From Saturnia japonica (Eukaryota > Arthropoda > Insecta > Lepidoptera > Saturniidae): a stretch of 64,000 bases of DNA. A program made the position numbers and the translations under genes. The DNA is taken from assembly GCA_033032175.1 (NCBI GenBank), contig CM065309.1, positions 2,914,001 to 2,978,000 of the forward strand. Direction: 5' to 3'. Below, one piece after another: positions 12,379-26,507 of this stretch; the first letter of the stretch is position 1, and every line of letters begins with the position of its first letter. The notes under the pieces are model-generated. The model searched no databases and was not told the DNA's origin. It saw only the letters and a list, made by a program, of their open reading frames with translations.

Positions 12379-15300
12379 ATGTTTTTATGTGCGTGAATTT
12401 TTCAATTACTATCCGACCGATTTTAATATTCTTTTTAACGTTGGTAATATGTATAACGTTTGCTTATAATATATTATAGTATTATTTTTATTTGCAAACT
12501 TATAATAATTATTGTGTTTATAATAGATCTTTAACAAAGTCAGACTGTTTAAAAAATATTCCCCCTTTTTCTTTGTGTATGTGTTATTTAATAACTGGAC
12601 ATACAAGCAAAACAAGTACGTAAATTTAACGGCGACAGAGCAGAGAAGATTAGAACAATGAGAATTTTAATCGAAATTTTAACAATTCGTTTAGACGACG
12701 TAATTAATTCCAAGTTTGAATTCAAACATAAGTGTTTTTGAATGGAAAACAATGAGAATGAACCGTCTGTATTGTGAAGTGGCGACAAGTGTGAGAGGCA
12801 TCGAATTATATTTCGGGGCAGCCGCACGTACAGCTGCACGAGTTACGTACTGTTGAGCAACAAAGAAGATTCCGATAGAATACTCGTGTTTGACTAGATG
12901 ACTTGATGAAAAACCTACCTAGTTTGATACCAGTGTGATTATGTCATTTGATAAACATTTATGTTTTAATACCAACTTTTATTCTTAAAGGAATTTATCT
13001 TCAGATAAATTGCAAAAACTTCAAGAGTTATGACAAAAATATCCTTAAAATAGCTCTCCACTTATTTAAAAATGCAAACTAAATCTGGAACCAATAAATT
13101 TCATTTCTATGCCAGTTTCATAATTTTTCCTAGGTTTTAAAGCCGCCTTGTGTTAATTTACTTAATGAGGTTACCGCATTACTAGAATGACAAAAACGAT
13201 CTAAGCCAGCTAAAAGGTATGAACCTAAACAATTGTTACTTTACGAAAAACGTTATAACTTAAAGTAAATAATAAAATATGACCATATGATAAGCATTTA
13301 CAAGTAAATCATACAATGCTGAATAGGATATATCGCAGGGTATCTAAAAAAAATATATAACATATCGATACCGTAATTGTTTTCCAAAATCGTGTCCTGG
13401 GAAACACCTAAATCAAGGATAAATCAGATAAGAGAAACAAAACGGTATCCCGGGTTGACCGCTGGGCGGCCGGTACGAACGGTGGTTGGGCTAAGAAATC
13501 AGCGATATAAATTTAATGCTTTATTGGTTTAGATAAAATAATCGTTAGCTTTATAGCTGTAATAATAATTGTATTTAAATGTAACCTACAATTTCATCAA
13601 TCTCTTAATAATAGATGGTGTTAAGTAGCCAAACAGGTACAAGTGAAATACTTAAGTGAAATGAACTTTCAATTAAACTACAGTGCCTTGTCAAACTGTT
13701 ATACTTAACATAACTTATCAAAGCAGGACAAATTATTAAGGTTAAGTTTTAATAAGATTTTTTAATTGTATGTATTTTAATTAACAAAATATTTTTTTGT
13801 TGAATATGTACACTTTTTATTTTAAAATATTTTTTTAATAATGAATTTAGAAAAAGTAAATAATTATTTAAATCAGTGTCGCAATAGTAAAAATATATAC
13901 TTAAGACTCACAATAAAACTTTCTACTGTTATTTGATGTTTTAGAGGGACCTGTTTAAATCTTTATTTCGATGACAAAATATATCCAATCGCTATTAAAG
14001 TCCAGTGTACCTGCTAATGCTACATAAAATATTTTAACACTTTCGTGGCCCCAACCAACGTCTGGGCGGATGCAATACATGTCAGGTTAGGCGGTTGCCT
14101 CTGTGGGCGGATTTAGATTACTTATACACGTTTGAGCTGTTCACATTATTCTTGAAATCTTATCGTATAAAACTAGCTTTAGAACAAATTACAAATGACA
14201 TTTTACATAGTATTCGTTGTTGACTTAAAATGTAATGATTGGATTTTTCAGTTGAAAAGAAATACATGCCTATCGGACTAAAATCGAACTACACAGGTCG
14301 TGGAAACTGAGACACTCGTGGAACAGAATAATCATCACCATCACATCAGTATGACCATAATTAAAGTTTATTTTTGGCCTTCTTTTATTCTCTGGTGTCG
14401 AAAGTACAGGAAATATATTCGTTGGATTTTATGAATTTGATCACACTATCGGATATAATAAATACGATACCTACATGATTTTATTTACATAAAATGAAAA
14501 TTCAAGTATGAGTAATAATATCTTATTGATATTAATCATTAATTCAACTTGTTTTACTCTAGTCTCTTCCTCAACTTTAAAGATACTTAAAGTGAAGTTT
14601 AACACTTACAATATAATTTTTTAAGTAAAATAAGCAATTTTACACGTTAGAGTTAAAACGGTGATGTATGTTGTATATGAGATTCAGATGGATTCTGTCC
14701 GCAGCGTCCGAGAGCCGAGGCGGCAGGACGCGGACACAAATCTCGTGGGCGGCTGTATTTTCGTCTGATTGCGGGTTTTCCCGATCGCTTATTGAATACG
14801 AGCCCCGCGGGAAAGCGCCGGGCTTCCACATGTCTTTTCAACGTTATTTATTCCTCTTCCTACCTTAAGATCGATCTGAATCAGTTAAAAGTGAAATTTT
14901 CGATTTAGTTTTATTATGGTTTTTTTACAATTTTGTGCTATGTAGCTTTTGTATGTGTCACCGTTCTACACTTTATTATTAAAGAAATTGTTGTCTGTCT
15001 ATCTAGACCTATTTTAATGAAATTCTGTATCTAACATTTTGAAAATGATAGGTCATAAAAACTAACGATATAGCCTCAATAAAATCGGAAAATTTTTACT
15101 GAGTAATAAACGCCTGATGCACAGTAAGTTTAATATAATAGTAAATTTAAAAAATCATATAAACTTTTTAATATCTTATATATATTTGTAAAATTATAAT
15201 CATGTTAAAAATTATGTCAATTAGTAAATATATGATGATATATACTGCGCCCAAAAAAGCAAAAATGTAAAACACCTAAAATATCATTAAATAACGCAAA

Positions 15301-15897
15301 AAAAAAAGACAGAAGAATTATTACACAATTTCTATAAGAACAAACATAGAATTATGTCACGGAATCACAAACGCAATTCATAGCTAAGCCTCTTTATCCA
15401 ACTAAAAATAAAATCACAGTCTTTTACTAATATAACTTCACAAATTCTACCAGCTTGCCTTTTTATGTATTGAATATGATTTGCTTAAACAGGCATCTTC
15501 GCTAACCGCAAGTACTACTAGTTGAAAACATTCTAAACGGCTGCGGTTTCACAAAGTAAATTGGTACAAAAAAACAAACAAACAAAATGAATCAATTACC
15601 TCCCGAAGCGTGGCACGTAACAAAAACCGCGTTTTGTCCGACGCCATGCCGACCGCTAATGCGAACAAATGCGGCTAATTCGGTCCATTTGCCGCGCGTT
15701 GTTCGGTTGTACCGTGCGCGCTTCGGTTTGCGGTTTCGACCTAAAGAACTCTCGTTTACCCAATGCCTGTACAGATGTATTAACGATTGCCTGACTAGAT
15801 AATTGAATATCATGTGTGTTTTATGGCTAGCTTATTATCTTTTTGGAATTTGATTCGGTATAAAGAAATATACAAGACAATTTTAAACAAAAAAGAA
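12379..15897. other. Long AT-rich region with two GC-rich patches
   Basis: No gene supported. GC-rich patches at about 14690-14830 and 15590-15780 are open in several frames on both strands, a by-product of base composition; no domain or splice structure was recognised. They could be conserved non-coding elements. Confidence 0.4.
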
Positions 15898-16112
15898 AAC
15901 TACCTTCAATGATTTTGAAGATTTCCCTGGTGTATCTTCAAAGTTGAATATCCAATGCCAATGAAATTAAAATAAAATCACCCTAGGTAATCTCTATTCA
16001 ACAAAAAAAAAAATTAATCATTCAAATCGGTTTCTAAACAAAGAAGTTATAGCTGAACATTCATTAAACAACAAACGAATGAATCGTATTCGTACTTTTT
16101 TTTTAAGTCGAG
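15898..16112 (+). repeat. Dispersed repeat family D, copy 2
   Basis: Collinear with 5780-6005: TTCAATGATTTTGAAGA, GGTGTATCTTCAAAGTT, TCTCTATTCAACAAAAAA, TCAAATCGGTTTCTAAACAA and a terminal AAGTCGAGT. Confidence 0.65.
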
Positions 16113-16565
16113 TACGTACGTTACAGGATTAATCAGCGTGTACACAATTACTCAGACGTAAACCATTCAGTCACCATTCAGATATGAACTAGCGCGCGGT
16201 CATGTGAACGGTTTGTAAGTCTATCTGAATGGTGGCTGTCGATGATCACTTGACTCCCGTCACTTTACTTAGTTGATAGATAACCTTATTGCATTGAATT
16301 TGTGTTTTTTCATACAATAAATAGAAACATTATAATAATTTAAATAGAAAAGTGGAACTATTGATTATTATATTTATTTATCTGGAACTATTCAGTCTAT
16401 TGACTGAACAATACAATGGTAAATATAAAATACAAAAGGTAGAATTTTCTATATTGAAGCGTGTCTCCATATTTACTTATTTTATGAAAAAAAAACAAAC
16501 ATATTAACACCTGAACCTAACATATGAACACCTGTTCCTATTAAAGGAACGATAACATAATATTA

Positions 16566-16894
16566 AGTATATATTAATACGTGAAGCAAAAGCTTTGTAT
16601 TGCTTTTTTGCATGCACGGAAGACTGTGAGATTTGGCATGGTTAAAGTTTATATGGAGAATGAGTGCAGCAGAAAGCTTAAATTTATCTATAACTAATAT
16701 ATTAAATTAAATAAATTAATACTGCGAATCCTAACCTGACCAATGCCATTAAACCTAGACCCCCCAAAATATTGACATTGTCACTCAACGAAAAATGACA
16801 GCAAGTGATATAATATTTATTGTTTAGGTTCATTTTGTAAATGTCAAACAGAAAATAGTCTATGATTAAACAGTCGCTGGTCGAATTTCGCTAG
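16566..16894 (+). mobile_element. Helitron-like element, family 1, copy 4
   Basis: Plus-strand copy from about TATATATTAATACGTG to CTAG (16891-16894), followed by T. The TC start has changed to AG, and about 15 bp just before the CTAG end (the ATCACTGGGCGACCG part) are missing, removing the 3' hairpin. Confidence 0.7.
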
Positions 16895-17351
16895 TAATAA
16901 TAGATATATTAAATAATCACGAACATTTCTATATATCAGTATCAGATAGAATAGTCAGAGCAAACTAAGCTAATAAATGACTAAACTTTGAACGACTGCC
17001 ATAAATACCCTCAAAGAGGAACTAAAGCTGAAAGTTAGTTCGAGTGAATAAATCATTGAACATTGCTTCGAGAAAAGTGGAAATTCCGGGGAGTGTATGG
17101 GTGTGCCGCGGCCATATGTCATTTCGGCCGGCCGGCTATTCGTCTTACAGATATTCGGGACATGTTAAGAATGTCGCGCCCCCTACTGGGCATCCGTGTA
17201 AGCGTAACCGGAATGTGTTAGGGTTACGGCATCTCACTGTTTCGGCTGGATGACGAATTGTCGAAATTGATTGAAAATGTAATGGATTATTTCAACCAAA
17301 CATCTTATCGCTTTTTATGTTTACAAGTTTTAACGTTGGCTACAACTTTTC
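16895..17351. other. Spacer with GC-rich patch
   Basis: A patch at about 17085-17240 is GC-rich (GGCCGGCCGG at about 17128-17137). A 69-codon frame there has no recognisable domain. Confidence 0.35.
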
Positions 17352-17630
17352 ATGATATTAAGTGACAATGTGGCGCAAGATAGAAACCCGCTACACCTAG
17401 TGAGAAGACAGGCTCTCAAGTGCAGCTGTCAGAACATACCTATTGGTGTTTGGCGACACATTTTCAACTTGAGGGTGGTAGCTAGCCAGGTGAGCATGAG
17501 AAAAAGCCTTACCACCATGTTATGGTTTCATCACGATGTTTTAATTCAACGGGAGCTTAGACTAATTGTAGGGGTTCAAACTCACGTCGATCGACGCCAA
17601 GTAAGTACACGCTACAACTGAGCCATTATG
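17352..17630 (-). mobile_element. tRNA-derived SINE, family A, copy 2
   Basis: Inverted relative to 42408-42690. The A-box end is CATAATGGCTCAGTTGTAGC on the minus strand and the B-box-like string is GAGTTTGAACCCC. The body shares the CATAACATGGTGGTAAGGC and TGAAACCATAACATG stretches. An 89-codon open frame across it is incidental. Confidence 0.75.
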
Positions 17631-18989
17631 AAAAAATCAGTAACAAAGTGTTACTTTATCGGTCTTTTCAACGATCTATTAAATATTTAAATAAACCTGC
17701 TTTACTACACGTTTACTGTGCAAATATGACGAAGAGTAAATACGGAAAAATCGTGAGTACACAAATCAGCTTCTCGGGTGGACCATAGATAAAATATGTA
17801 GAGGCGGCCGCCTATCCTGATTGTGCACTATACAAACAGAGTTGCGGTAAAAACGTTGGTTCTTATGATTAAAATATATATATGATATTATACATGTATA
17901 GACTTGGAAAATTTAATAGAGGTATTATTTAAGATCGAACCATAATAATTTTGTGTGAATGTATTTATATCTTGGTACTTATAAATCTTTTTATTAATAA
18001 AAAAGATAATATTGTAGAAACAAAAACAAATTTCTTATTTTTTTTTTCATGGTTGATAACTTTTTTTAATTTGTGTAATTTATCTCAAAAATTCCAAGAC
18101 ACATGCCCTGCATACTTTAATAGTATCTGATTTAAATATAAAATACTATTTGTATTGACGTCAAATAAATTAGAATATCAGTATAATATATTATTTTGTC
18201 TTTTTCAAACGCACTAATAGGGTAGATTACTTTTATAAACATTATGTACTTAAAAATTCTATGAAAATTGGAATTGCAATGATTCAGGTCCATAGATATT
18301 ACTTGTTTACCTTGTCGAAGACATAATTAGGAATTTTAATATAGGTAAAATTATGTAGTTTCATATAATTTTAATAAATTTTATTAGAAGAGTAAATTTT
18401 TCAAAGTTAAGCTTTTAGGTGACTGCATAAGAGGTCTGGAAGCGGGTTCGAGCGTTTGTAAATGACCCGTAAACGAGCTGTACTTAGGGACCGCTTAGAC
18501 CTGCATGATTGTGGTTAAAATACATGGTAATAGATAACTAGCTATTTCTTTTAAAGAGTATGTATTAAAAACCCCGTCTGATCCGTGAAGGTGTTATCAT
18601 GTATCGAGATTATATTTTGTTTGTGTTATCTATCTCAGATTATAAGTAAAAAAATTACCCCTAATAAAATGTAAAAAAAAATTAATTATATAAGGAAACT
18701 TACATGGCAATACAGGCGGCGCGGCGCAGGGTCCCGCCATACGATCAAACGTACCGTTGCGCCGCGCCGGGGCTGGCGACGGTATTAGCACGTTTTAAAA
18801 ATTTGCTAAATTTTAGGTAAACTAAATATGTTAATTTAAATCGCAATAATATTTTTATTTTCATAATAAATTAAATTTTGATATGTTTTTGGTAATGTCA
18901 TTGAGGTACCTATATACCCTATTCCGATTCGACGGGGTTTTTAATACACATTGCATATTTTAAGATATTATAAAACTTTGCTATTTACA
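17631..18989. other. AT-rich region with one GC-rich inverted repeat
   Basis: No gene recognised. See the separate entry for the inverted repeat at 18718-18768. Confidence 0.4.
18718..18768. other. GC-rich 11-bp inverted repeat
   Basis: GGCGCGGCGCA (18718-18728) and TGCGCCGCGCC (18758-18768) are perfect inverted copies separated by 29 bp. The right arm with its inner flank, reversed, shares CGCGGCGCAACGGT with 45156-45169. Function unknown. Confidence 0.7.
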
Positions 18990-19222
18990 ATTTCAATAAA
19001 AAGGCGGAGGTTACTCAATTTGGATGTATTTATATTTTTCAACCATAACTTTTTTGTTTATCAACCGATTTGGATAATTCTTTTTTTGTTTGATAGGGGG
19101 TACCTAAAAGATGGCCACATTTTAACTTCATTGGCATGGAACCTTTATCTTCAAAGGACATTGGACCTTCATCTTCAAAGATACACCAGGGAACTCTTCA
19201 AAATCATTGAAGTCGGTTTCCT
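18990..19222 (-). repeat. Dispersed repeat family D, copy 3
   Basis: Inverted copy. Minus strand reads TTCAATGATTTTGAAGAGTT, CCTGGTGTATCTTTGAAGAT, a GGTATCC-like block and GGTTGAAAAATATAAATAC. Part of a 110-codon open frame covers it but has no protein-like features. Confidence 0.7.
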
Positions 19223-22200
19223 TACTTGTTATAATTTTACTAAGAACTTTATTTGGAAAATTATCTCGAAATGGTATTCGTAATAACCCTTAAAATATAC
19301 AAAACAAGGGTTTACATCAGTAGTGTAATGTGATAGCATAACCCGGTGCGTTACGGCAAACTACGGGACAAAGCAAATTGACGTGCTTGGGTGACCACAG
19401 ACATCGGTCGTCTTACGCCAACAGCGTAAGGCAGGAGATCAAGCGATATGATGCGTATAGACTGTTAGGATCTGAATCTTCTTTCTCTCACGCAAATACA
19501 TTCAATCAATAAGCAAAGGAAATGAGTTTAGTTTATGCTAAATCATGCCTTTGTAAATTTATATTATTTATGATTTACATACATACTATCTTCCATACAA
19601 ATTAATAACACGTGGTAAAGAGGACTCAATTCGTAAAAGAAATTTAAATTTAGTAAAATTAGGTTAGTATACATGTACAAATTAATTACGAACATGAGCG
19701 AACACCATACATGTATTAAAAAATCAATTAAATATATTCGCTTTAGTACCATAAATCGGGATCAGTCATTGTTTTGGAGACTAAATATAAAAAAATATTA
19801 ATTACGTATATCGTTTATCTATGGAAAACCTACGGAAAATTATCTCTATAAATATACTTTAAAGGTGTTTTTTGTTGGAATGCACGTCTCTCTTAATTCT
19901 TCATGAAAATGAATGATTCGAACCACAAAGCTTATATTTCCTGCTGTTTACGAAAAATAGACAAATAGTATAAAATTAATATTTTCGTTAAAAATTATTG
20001 CATGTCTTTTTCATGAATGTTGATTGCATGCCTTTTAAATACTAACATACATGAGGCACCATCTATTAATTATTTATTTAACTAACATGCCAGCTATTAG
20101 ATTGTTTACATTTTATAATGTGCGAAATATCCACACATGTCGTCTAGTAAAACAAAAACCTCAGTTCGCCGCTTGCATCTTGGCACGTGGATTCTTAACA
20201 AGCGTCTTTGGTCCGGCGCGGCGTGGCTCGTCAATAATCTCGTGCGGATTAGGCATCGGTCAGCTTACGCAAATACAATCGGATTGTAGAACGACATCGA
20301 GCCAATGTCGAGTTCGACGTCCGATGTCTGGGAGGGTGCTATGAAAATAATTGTGTTCGCCATTACTGTAAGCTTCGAAGAGGTTACTTTTCTTATATAC
20401 AACATCGTTTGTTTTCCCGGTGCCATTTAAGATCACACCGAGGAACGGTACTGTGGTTTGGATTCAAAAAGCAACACTTAAGTTATATTGTGTTTCTTAA
20501 CTACACTTGAGAGCCTTGACGAGTTACTATCGTGTATCACTTCACTTTACCCGCTAACTTTAGTTATATAAAATAATAGAAGGTGTAAAACACTGAGAAG
20601 ATCTACGGTTTATTTAAAAGCACATAGCTAAGTTGTAAGTTGTTAACTTAAGATCAAATAAAGTGTCTCAGTTAGATGGCGAAATTGCAATATCTGTCAC
20701 CGTGGACCCTTCTAAGAGGGACACCAAAGACCCGCCGTAACGTAATGATGTCCCAGCTAACTCTTTAAAAGAATGAAACTGGTTATATTTATATAGAGCT
20801 GTTATGAAATTACTTCATTTTACTTTATTATGTATGAAATCTCTGTTTTTTTTCTGTTTATATACTCATCCATGTAATATCAAAAGTTACAGATAATGGT
20901 ATATGCAGGAATTTACTTATTTTTATGTACATTCTTTCACACTATTTACATCTACCAAATAAACATAGATAAAGAGTATACTACATAAACTACATTATGC
21001 TAATTATGTGTACAACTTGGAGATCAAAGCTTCAAACTTCAGCACCAGAGTTTGCTAAGTATGTATAGGATATCTCCTACATTTGAGAAGTGTCAATAAA
21101 ACAAGCAACTGTTTGAATACATTATATTTATTTTTATTAAAGTGTAAACAACTCTATAAAAATCTATCACGGAACAGTTTTTCGGTAAAAATGCGTGTTA
21201 GAGTATGTGCGAAGGCTTGACATCTCACCCCTGGGGTGTGTTACTCGGACCGGTTCGTATCAGATAGTGAGCCCTCGCGCCTTCGACCTTATCACTGAAT
21301 TTAGCACATTACAAACGCATTTCCAAGTTTCAACTTTTATATAGATTCAGTAGTTAGGCAGATTTGATTAAAATATAAATTTTATTGGCTAATTCGATAT
21401 AGTACTTTTGTTATTTTTCGTTTATTTTCATAAGAATGAAGTATATAGTTTTTAATGTTTAATGTATTTTTGTTTATATTATTTTTTCTGGATTTTGTAA
21501 TATTTACATAAGGTGAGTTTTCCTATTTACAAAAATATATTAAAACATATTCATTAAACTTTACAATTTATTTTCATAATTAGGCCCAAGGAGAAGTAAA
21601 AGTTTGCCTGATTAAAAAAAATCATATCTTAATTGTTTATACAGCCTTATACAGTTGTCTCTGGAGAATATGTCTTGGATAATATGATAATACAATGGAT
21701 ATGAATGGACAATACGATATATTATCGTAACGATAAGCTATCTGTGTCTACACGAACTAAGCTGTAAGGTTTGTAATGGAACCGTTGCATGTAAACGGGT
21801 GACAGCATAATTAAATTGTGTTTGTACTGAGCGAGTTATTTACCAAAATTGGAACGACCCTGTTGTACATTACTTATTTATCATAAAATTATAGTATCAG
21901 CATAAAAAAATTATGGTGAGGATTGATTGGTTCACAATTATTATTTTATGGCAACAATATTTTCGGTCACCAAAGTTTATATTCTTCAACAATATGTATC
22001 CCCTAGTTATAATATCTATACCCAACAAATATTATGATATTAATAAAAATTATCCCCTTAAGAATCAGCGCGAGACGGCGAGTGTCAGAAACTAATAATA
22101 TTGAAGAAGTCTTAGGTTAACATTTTTATTATTAACACATTTATTATTTTAGGGACAAATCTTATTGATTAGGTAAAAGAACATGCATTTGTGAAAATAA

Positions 22201-22613
22201 AATACCCTCACATTTATTTAGCTATAGTTAAAATCATACGCTTAATTTACTATTAAAGTCATTAGCCTTTATAAAAAATAAACTGATAGATTCATCTCTA
22301 ATGTTTGTTTATTGTGTGTTAAACACTCGATGTAATACGAATTTGAATAATGCATTTTCTATTAACTTGATCACGGTATATTAATGTATAGCAACTGATA
22401 TAGCGTGTTTATCTACAAACTCGTGTAAGGCTTAAGAATAGTTTAATTAACTCAGGCGTGTAATGGAATTATTAAGTATAACTTTTAACTTAAGTATATT
22501 CTGTATGTGTGTGTATGTATATAATCTCAGGTTCTGCACCTGATTGAACTATTTTAAAGGACAGTACTTGTAGAGCTTACTGTACCCTACAACCTACTGA
22601 CCACGCAATAAAA
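19223..22613. other. AT-rich region without recognised genes
   Basis: Nothing supported. A GGCGCGGC octamer sits in a small GC patch at 20200-20340, and another GC patch lies at about 21200-21300. Confidence 0.4.
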
Positions 22614-22955
22614 ATGAATAAATTTTACGATGTAAGTAATGTGCAAACTAAAACTGGCTATGCGGTTTTATATGCGGCAGAAGTGGGAGTAAGAGGTGTA
22701 CCAGCGAAATCTATCTATAACTTGCTAAAAGACCTTGGCTTGTCGAGAGCTGCAGTAACTTCTATAACGAGTATCTAAAGCACCATTAATAGGCTCCTAC
22801 CAAATTTGACTTGGCAGGAAGGGTATCGGAAGCAGTCAAAGTGAACGCTGATGTACATAATAATGGGGGGTCGCAAGTCCCGGGGGCTGCTCGTATTTCC
22901 CTCTATCTGCCATACGATGGACCCGATACCCGCACGGTGAATCCATGTAATGCTA
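22614..22955 (+). pseudogene. LINE reverse-transcriptase C-terminal remnant, family H
   Basis: Plus-strand reading includes YAAEVGVRGVPAKSIYNLL and KDLGLSRAAVTSI, a pattern typical of the C-terminal part of certain insect LINE polymerases (EVGARG...SLYxLLKxLGL). A TAA at 22776 interrupts it. The downstream trailer, with CCATACGATGGACCCGATAC, fits the same kind of element. Strongly decayed. Confidence 0.6.
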
Positions 22956-23693
22956 AGATGTTTGTTTTGTCGTTTGTAATTATTTGAAGAATCGGTTAAC
23001 TAAATCCGTACATATACCTGGATATTTCATTATGACCGGATCTCTGAGATAGGTGTAGTCTCTAGTCCATGCGCGCTTTTGCAACCAACATTTTAGTCCA
23101 TTTTTAAAATGAAATATTGGAAACGTCAAATTTTATGTGTAAAGGTTATGGAATAACATCTAAAAAACCTAGCTAAAATCGTTCCTAATCCCTGAAGGAT
23201 GATTTAGGCTCTTGTGCTCAATTGGACTTCAATTACCATACATAATATGGTAAAAACCTGGCTTTATTGCATTACGGATCAATAAGTATCATAGTGATAG
23301 GTTGTAGTGAACTGTGCTTTGAATGTCATTATTATGAATTGAATTTGGATCTGAAATAAAGTTATATAAAATGTACCTAAAATAATTGGAACTTGGGAAA
23401 AATTAGACGAACTTTTCGAATGAAAGATTACAGAATTAATAAAGAAACACACACCGTAGAAATAAGACATAAGATGTACAAGGTTGAGTGGTATGCGATT
23501 TACTATTTTAAGTCTAAGAGGAACTATGTAATACTGACTAGAATGATTACTAAAAATAATATTTAGATAATTTAGCTTGTATCTAATTCAAGTGTTATCT
23601 CGCTTGCGTCCTTGCAACAGTTTTTATTTATCAAAACTATTCAAGTTTTTTTTCAAACTCCTACGTCCGTACAAATTGTATTTATAGGTATCA
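22956..23693. other. AT-rich spacer
   Basis: Nothing recognised. Confidence 0.4.
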
Positions 23694-24073
23694 TCATTAT
23701 ATTAATACGTGAAGCAAAAACTTTCTACTCCCTTTTTAAATGTATTGCGTGCACGTAAGACTGTGTTAATTGTGTGTGTGATTTGGCATGGTTAAAATTT
23801 ATATGGAAAAGGAGTGCAAAAAGCTAAAACTTATCTATAATATCTGTTACTAATATATTAAATTCAAATAATTAATACTGCAAATCCTAAAGTTACCAGT
23901 GCCATTGAACTTAGACCCCCCAAAATATTGACATTGTCACTCAACGAAAAGTGACAGCAAGTGATATAGATTATACCTACTCATTGTTTAGGTTCATACT
24001 ACAAATATCAAATAGAAAATATTCTATGATTAAAAAGTCGGCGGTCGAATTTCGATCACTGGGCGAACGGTAG
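23694..24073 (+). mobile_element. Helitron-like element, family 1, copy 5
   Basis: Plus-strand copy of 380 bp. It starts TCATTATATTAATACGTG after an A and ends GGTAG (mutated from CTAG) before a T. It carries a short GTGTGTGTG-containing insertion near 23772. Confidence 0.72.
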
Positions 24074-25329
24074 TATATTTAATTACGCAGTAACATCTGC
24101 CTTGAGGTCCACGCGTGAAACAAAAAACCATGACGTGACCCGAACAAATAAACTAATTTGATGCTAACACGGGCACTTTCTGTTTCTATGATGATCTGAT
24201 GGAACCCACAAATGTTTATCTAAAGATCTCACTTTATAAGGGTTTGTTCAAGTGAGGTCAGATTGCGAGTTGCAACAATTTTTATATTGAGTGCCTTTAT
24301 TATCACAGAGCTTGGTTTAAGTGTTCACATACCATTTGGACTACTGATCACATACTAGGAAAATGAATTATATTGGAGTTTTGGGGCTTTAATTTATCTC
24401 CTTGTATACCAACAGGACATTTTTATAATCTCTTGTAATTTAATGCAATTTAATATTGTAACATATAATTACGGATACTATTATTCAAGATGAACTAATT
24501 ATGTTCTGGTTGGATTGTGTGGGTTATAAATAATTGTAACAAATTCTTATGATTTTTTTTCATCGTTTGACGAAAAATATTGTCAAGCCACCAATATACT
24601 ACATACTGATAGAGGAAAATAACTTACTTACTCACTCATATACTCAAAATAAATTCGTGTGAACGGATCCTTAAACCCGAAAATTGGTGAAACTACGCCA
24701 AGTAATTCGACAAGACAACCGTGTCCACTAATATAAGACAATAAAAAACTCGCCTTATACTTAACTAAATAACCTTAATCTACTGGTAGGGTGTAACATC
24801 TTTACGCTACTTCCCCTCACCTACCTTCAATTTATATTAAACCTTATTCTAGTAAATTTAAAGCTCTTTATTTGAAGGAGGCATGAAGGTGAATAGGTTT
24901 TTCATCGCTCGGGTAATTGATATCTTGGTGTATCAGTACGTTATAGAGGCAAGGTGGTCGGTCGCAAGGTGCACGTCGACGGTTGGAGCACCTTCCACGG
25001 CTGCAGGCGACGCCGAGGTAATAATAACAGAACCGGCCCGGAACAAAACCGTGTAAAGTGATCGAGTTGCACTGTGACAGTTTTTGATGTGTCAATTAGA
25101 AACGATGATGGGTTGACGAGGGTTGTGGTGATGGTATCATTAAAATTATATCTTCTTTATTGTAGTCAAAGGTCAGATTTATGCTAAGTACTTGACATTA
25201 TTTAATTATCGACCTATTTTCTTGGCGTGTTTCTATTAAAGTAGGAAAAATAGATGCAGTTAAACTTTCAAGATTCATTAATCTCTTACTGCATCGATTA
25301 TTAGTGCTTCTGACTTTTTCTGAGGCCAT
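24074..25329. other. Spacer with GC-rich patch
   Basis: No gene supported. A GC-rich patch at about 24935-25060 is open on the minus strand for 75 codons without a recognisable domain. Confidence 0.4.
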
Positions 25330-25560
25330 TGCTTTTTATCTAATCCGTACAGGCCAGTCTCGCCTACTTCTGTACATATTCGCAATGTACTTTTTTATAG
25401 GCATTATCATATCATTCACACGTTCTACGTGACCAGACCAACGAAGCATGCTTTTTATAAATAATTTTGTGACACTTTCTTCCAGATCCATTATTCTATA
25501 TGTCTCTTCAATCCTAATGCAGTCTGGTTCATATGTGTACTTCCACACCTTATGGAAGGA
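25330..25560 (-). pseudogene. LINE reverse-transcriptase C-terminal remnant
   Basis: Minus-strand reading contains LRWSGHVERVND followed by a basic end (YRSRRDW), matching the LRWxGHVxRM...P motif found near the C-terminus of many insect LINE polymerases. No catalytic motif is present, only a short decayed piece. Confidence 0.6.
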
Positions 25561-25829
25561 AGAGGTCGAATTCTAACATCACTCATTAAAATTCATAGTT
25601 TATTTGATCCTTCTAAAACAACAATTAATTCATAAGAGTGACCGTGTGAACTATCCACGTTACGGCTTCTGGTACAAATACTGCTCATAAATCCTTTTTA
25701 TTGTATTATACGTTTTACTATAATCACAGTTAATATTTACTTATAGTATTGACAAAGATTACTAAAAGAAGCTCAAGCTTGGGAGCTCTTGCATGGTTCT
25801 CCATCATTAAAAACTCAAGTTTATTATCA

Positions 25830-25930
25830 TTAACATCATTTTCAGCCTATAATTGCCCACAACTTAGCATAGGCCTCTCTTGTATGCCACTCATCGCAGT
25901 CCTGAACTAATCAGATCCAGTATTGACCTA
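25830..25930. repeat. LINE-like trailer fragment
   Basis: TTTTCAGCCTATAATTGCCC and CATAGGCCTCTCTTGTATG resemble the 'TTTCAGCCTATATACGTCCCACTGCTGGGC' trailer common in lepidopteran LINEs. Short and diverged. Confidence 0.45.
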
Positions 25931-26507
25931 TGATTTTCACAATATATAGTTTATTTTAAGAACTTATGATGTGAATTTTTATTACATCGTAAGGTTTTAA
26001 GTATTTTTCATGCATAGTCTTCGACCACCAGCGGTTCTAAGCAAATAAAAAAATCAATTAACATTTCAACACATATATAGAAAATTGTTTACTTCTGCCA
26101 TATCAAGAAGTTAATATTTAACAAGAGTTTTCTACGAAAGTACGTCAATAAATACTCGTCAAATGGAGCATGCTATTGATACATAATTGCTTCTTTGCAT
26201 ACTACATAATTATCGTACATTGCGTGGTGCGAGGAGAAATTCGTCGAACTTATTATTGCTTCAGCTATATAAGGTTCTGGTAATTTAAACGTACAATCAC
26301 AATAAAACATTGTCGAGACATTCTGTAAACTTAATTCACAGAAATGATCACACGACAAATTTTATTTGACTTATTTGCGGGTTCTCGGTATTAGGTATGT
26401 CCGAAAATTGACTGTAGTTTTTATATTCTTAAATGCTTCTTAAGTGTAAACAAAAAGTACTAAGGAAAATTGATTGTTATACATTTTCATACTATGTTTA
26501 TATTATT

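Noticed and set aside
14640..14868. GC-rich frames on both strands as exons
   Set aside because: Open on both strands through composition only; no splice sites or domain recognised.
17352..17621. 89-codon open frame
   Set aside because: It lies entirely in a SINE family A copy on the strand opposite to its tRNA-like promoter.
18951..19283. 110-codon open frame
   Set aside because: It coincides largely with dispersed repeat family D and starts at TTG; it is not a protein gene.
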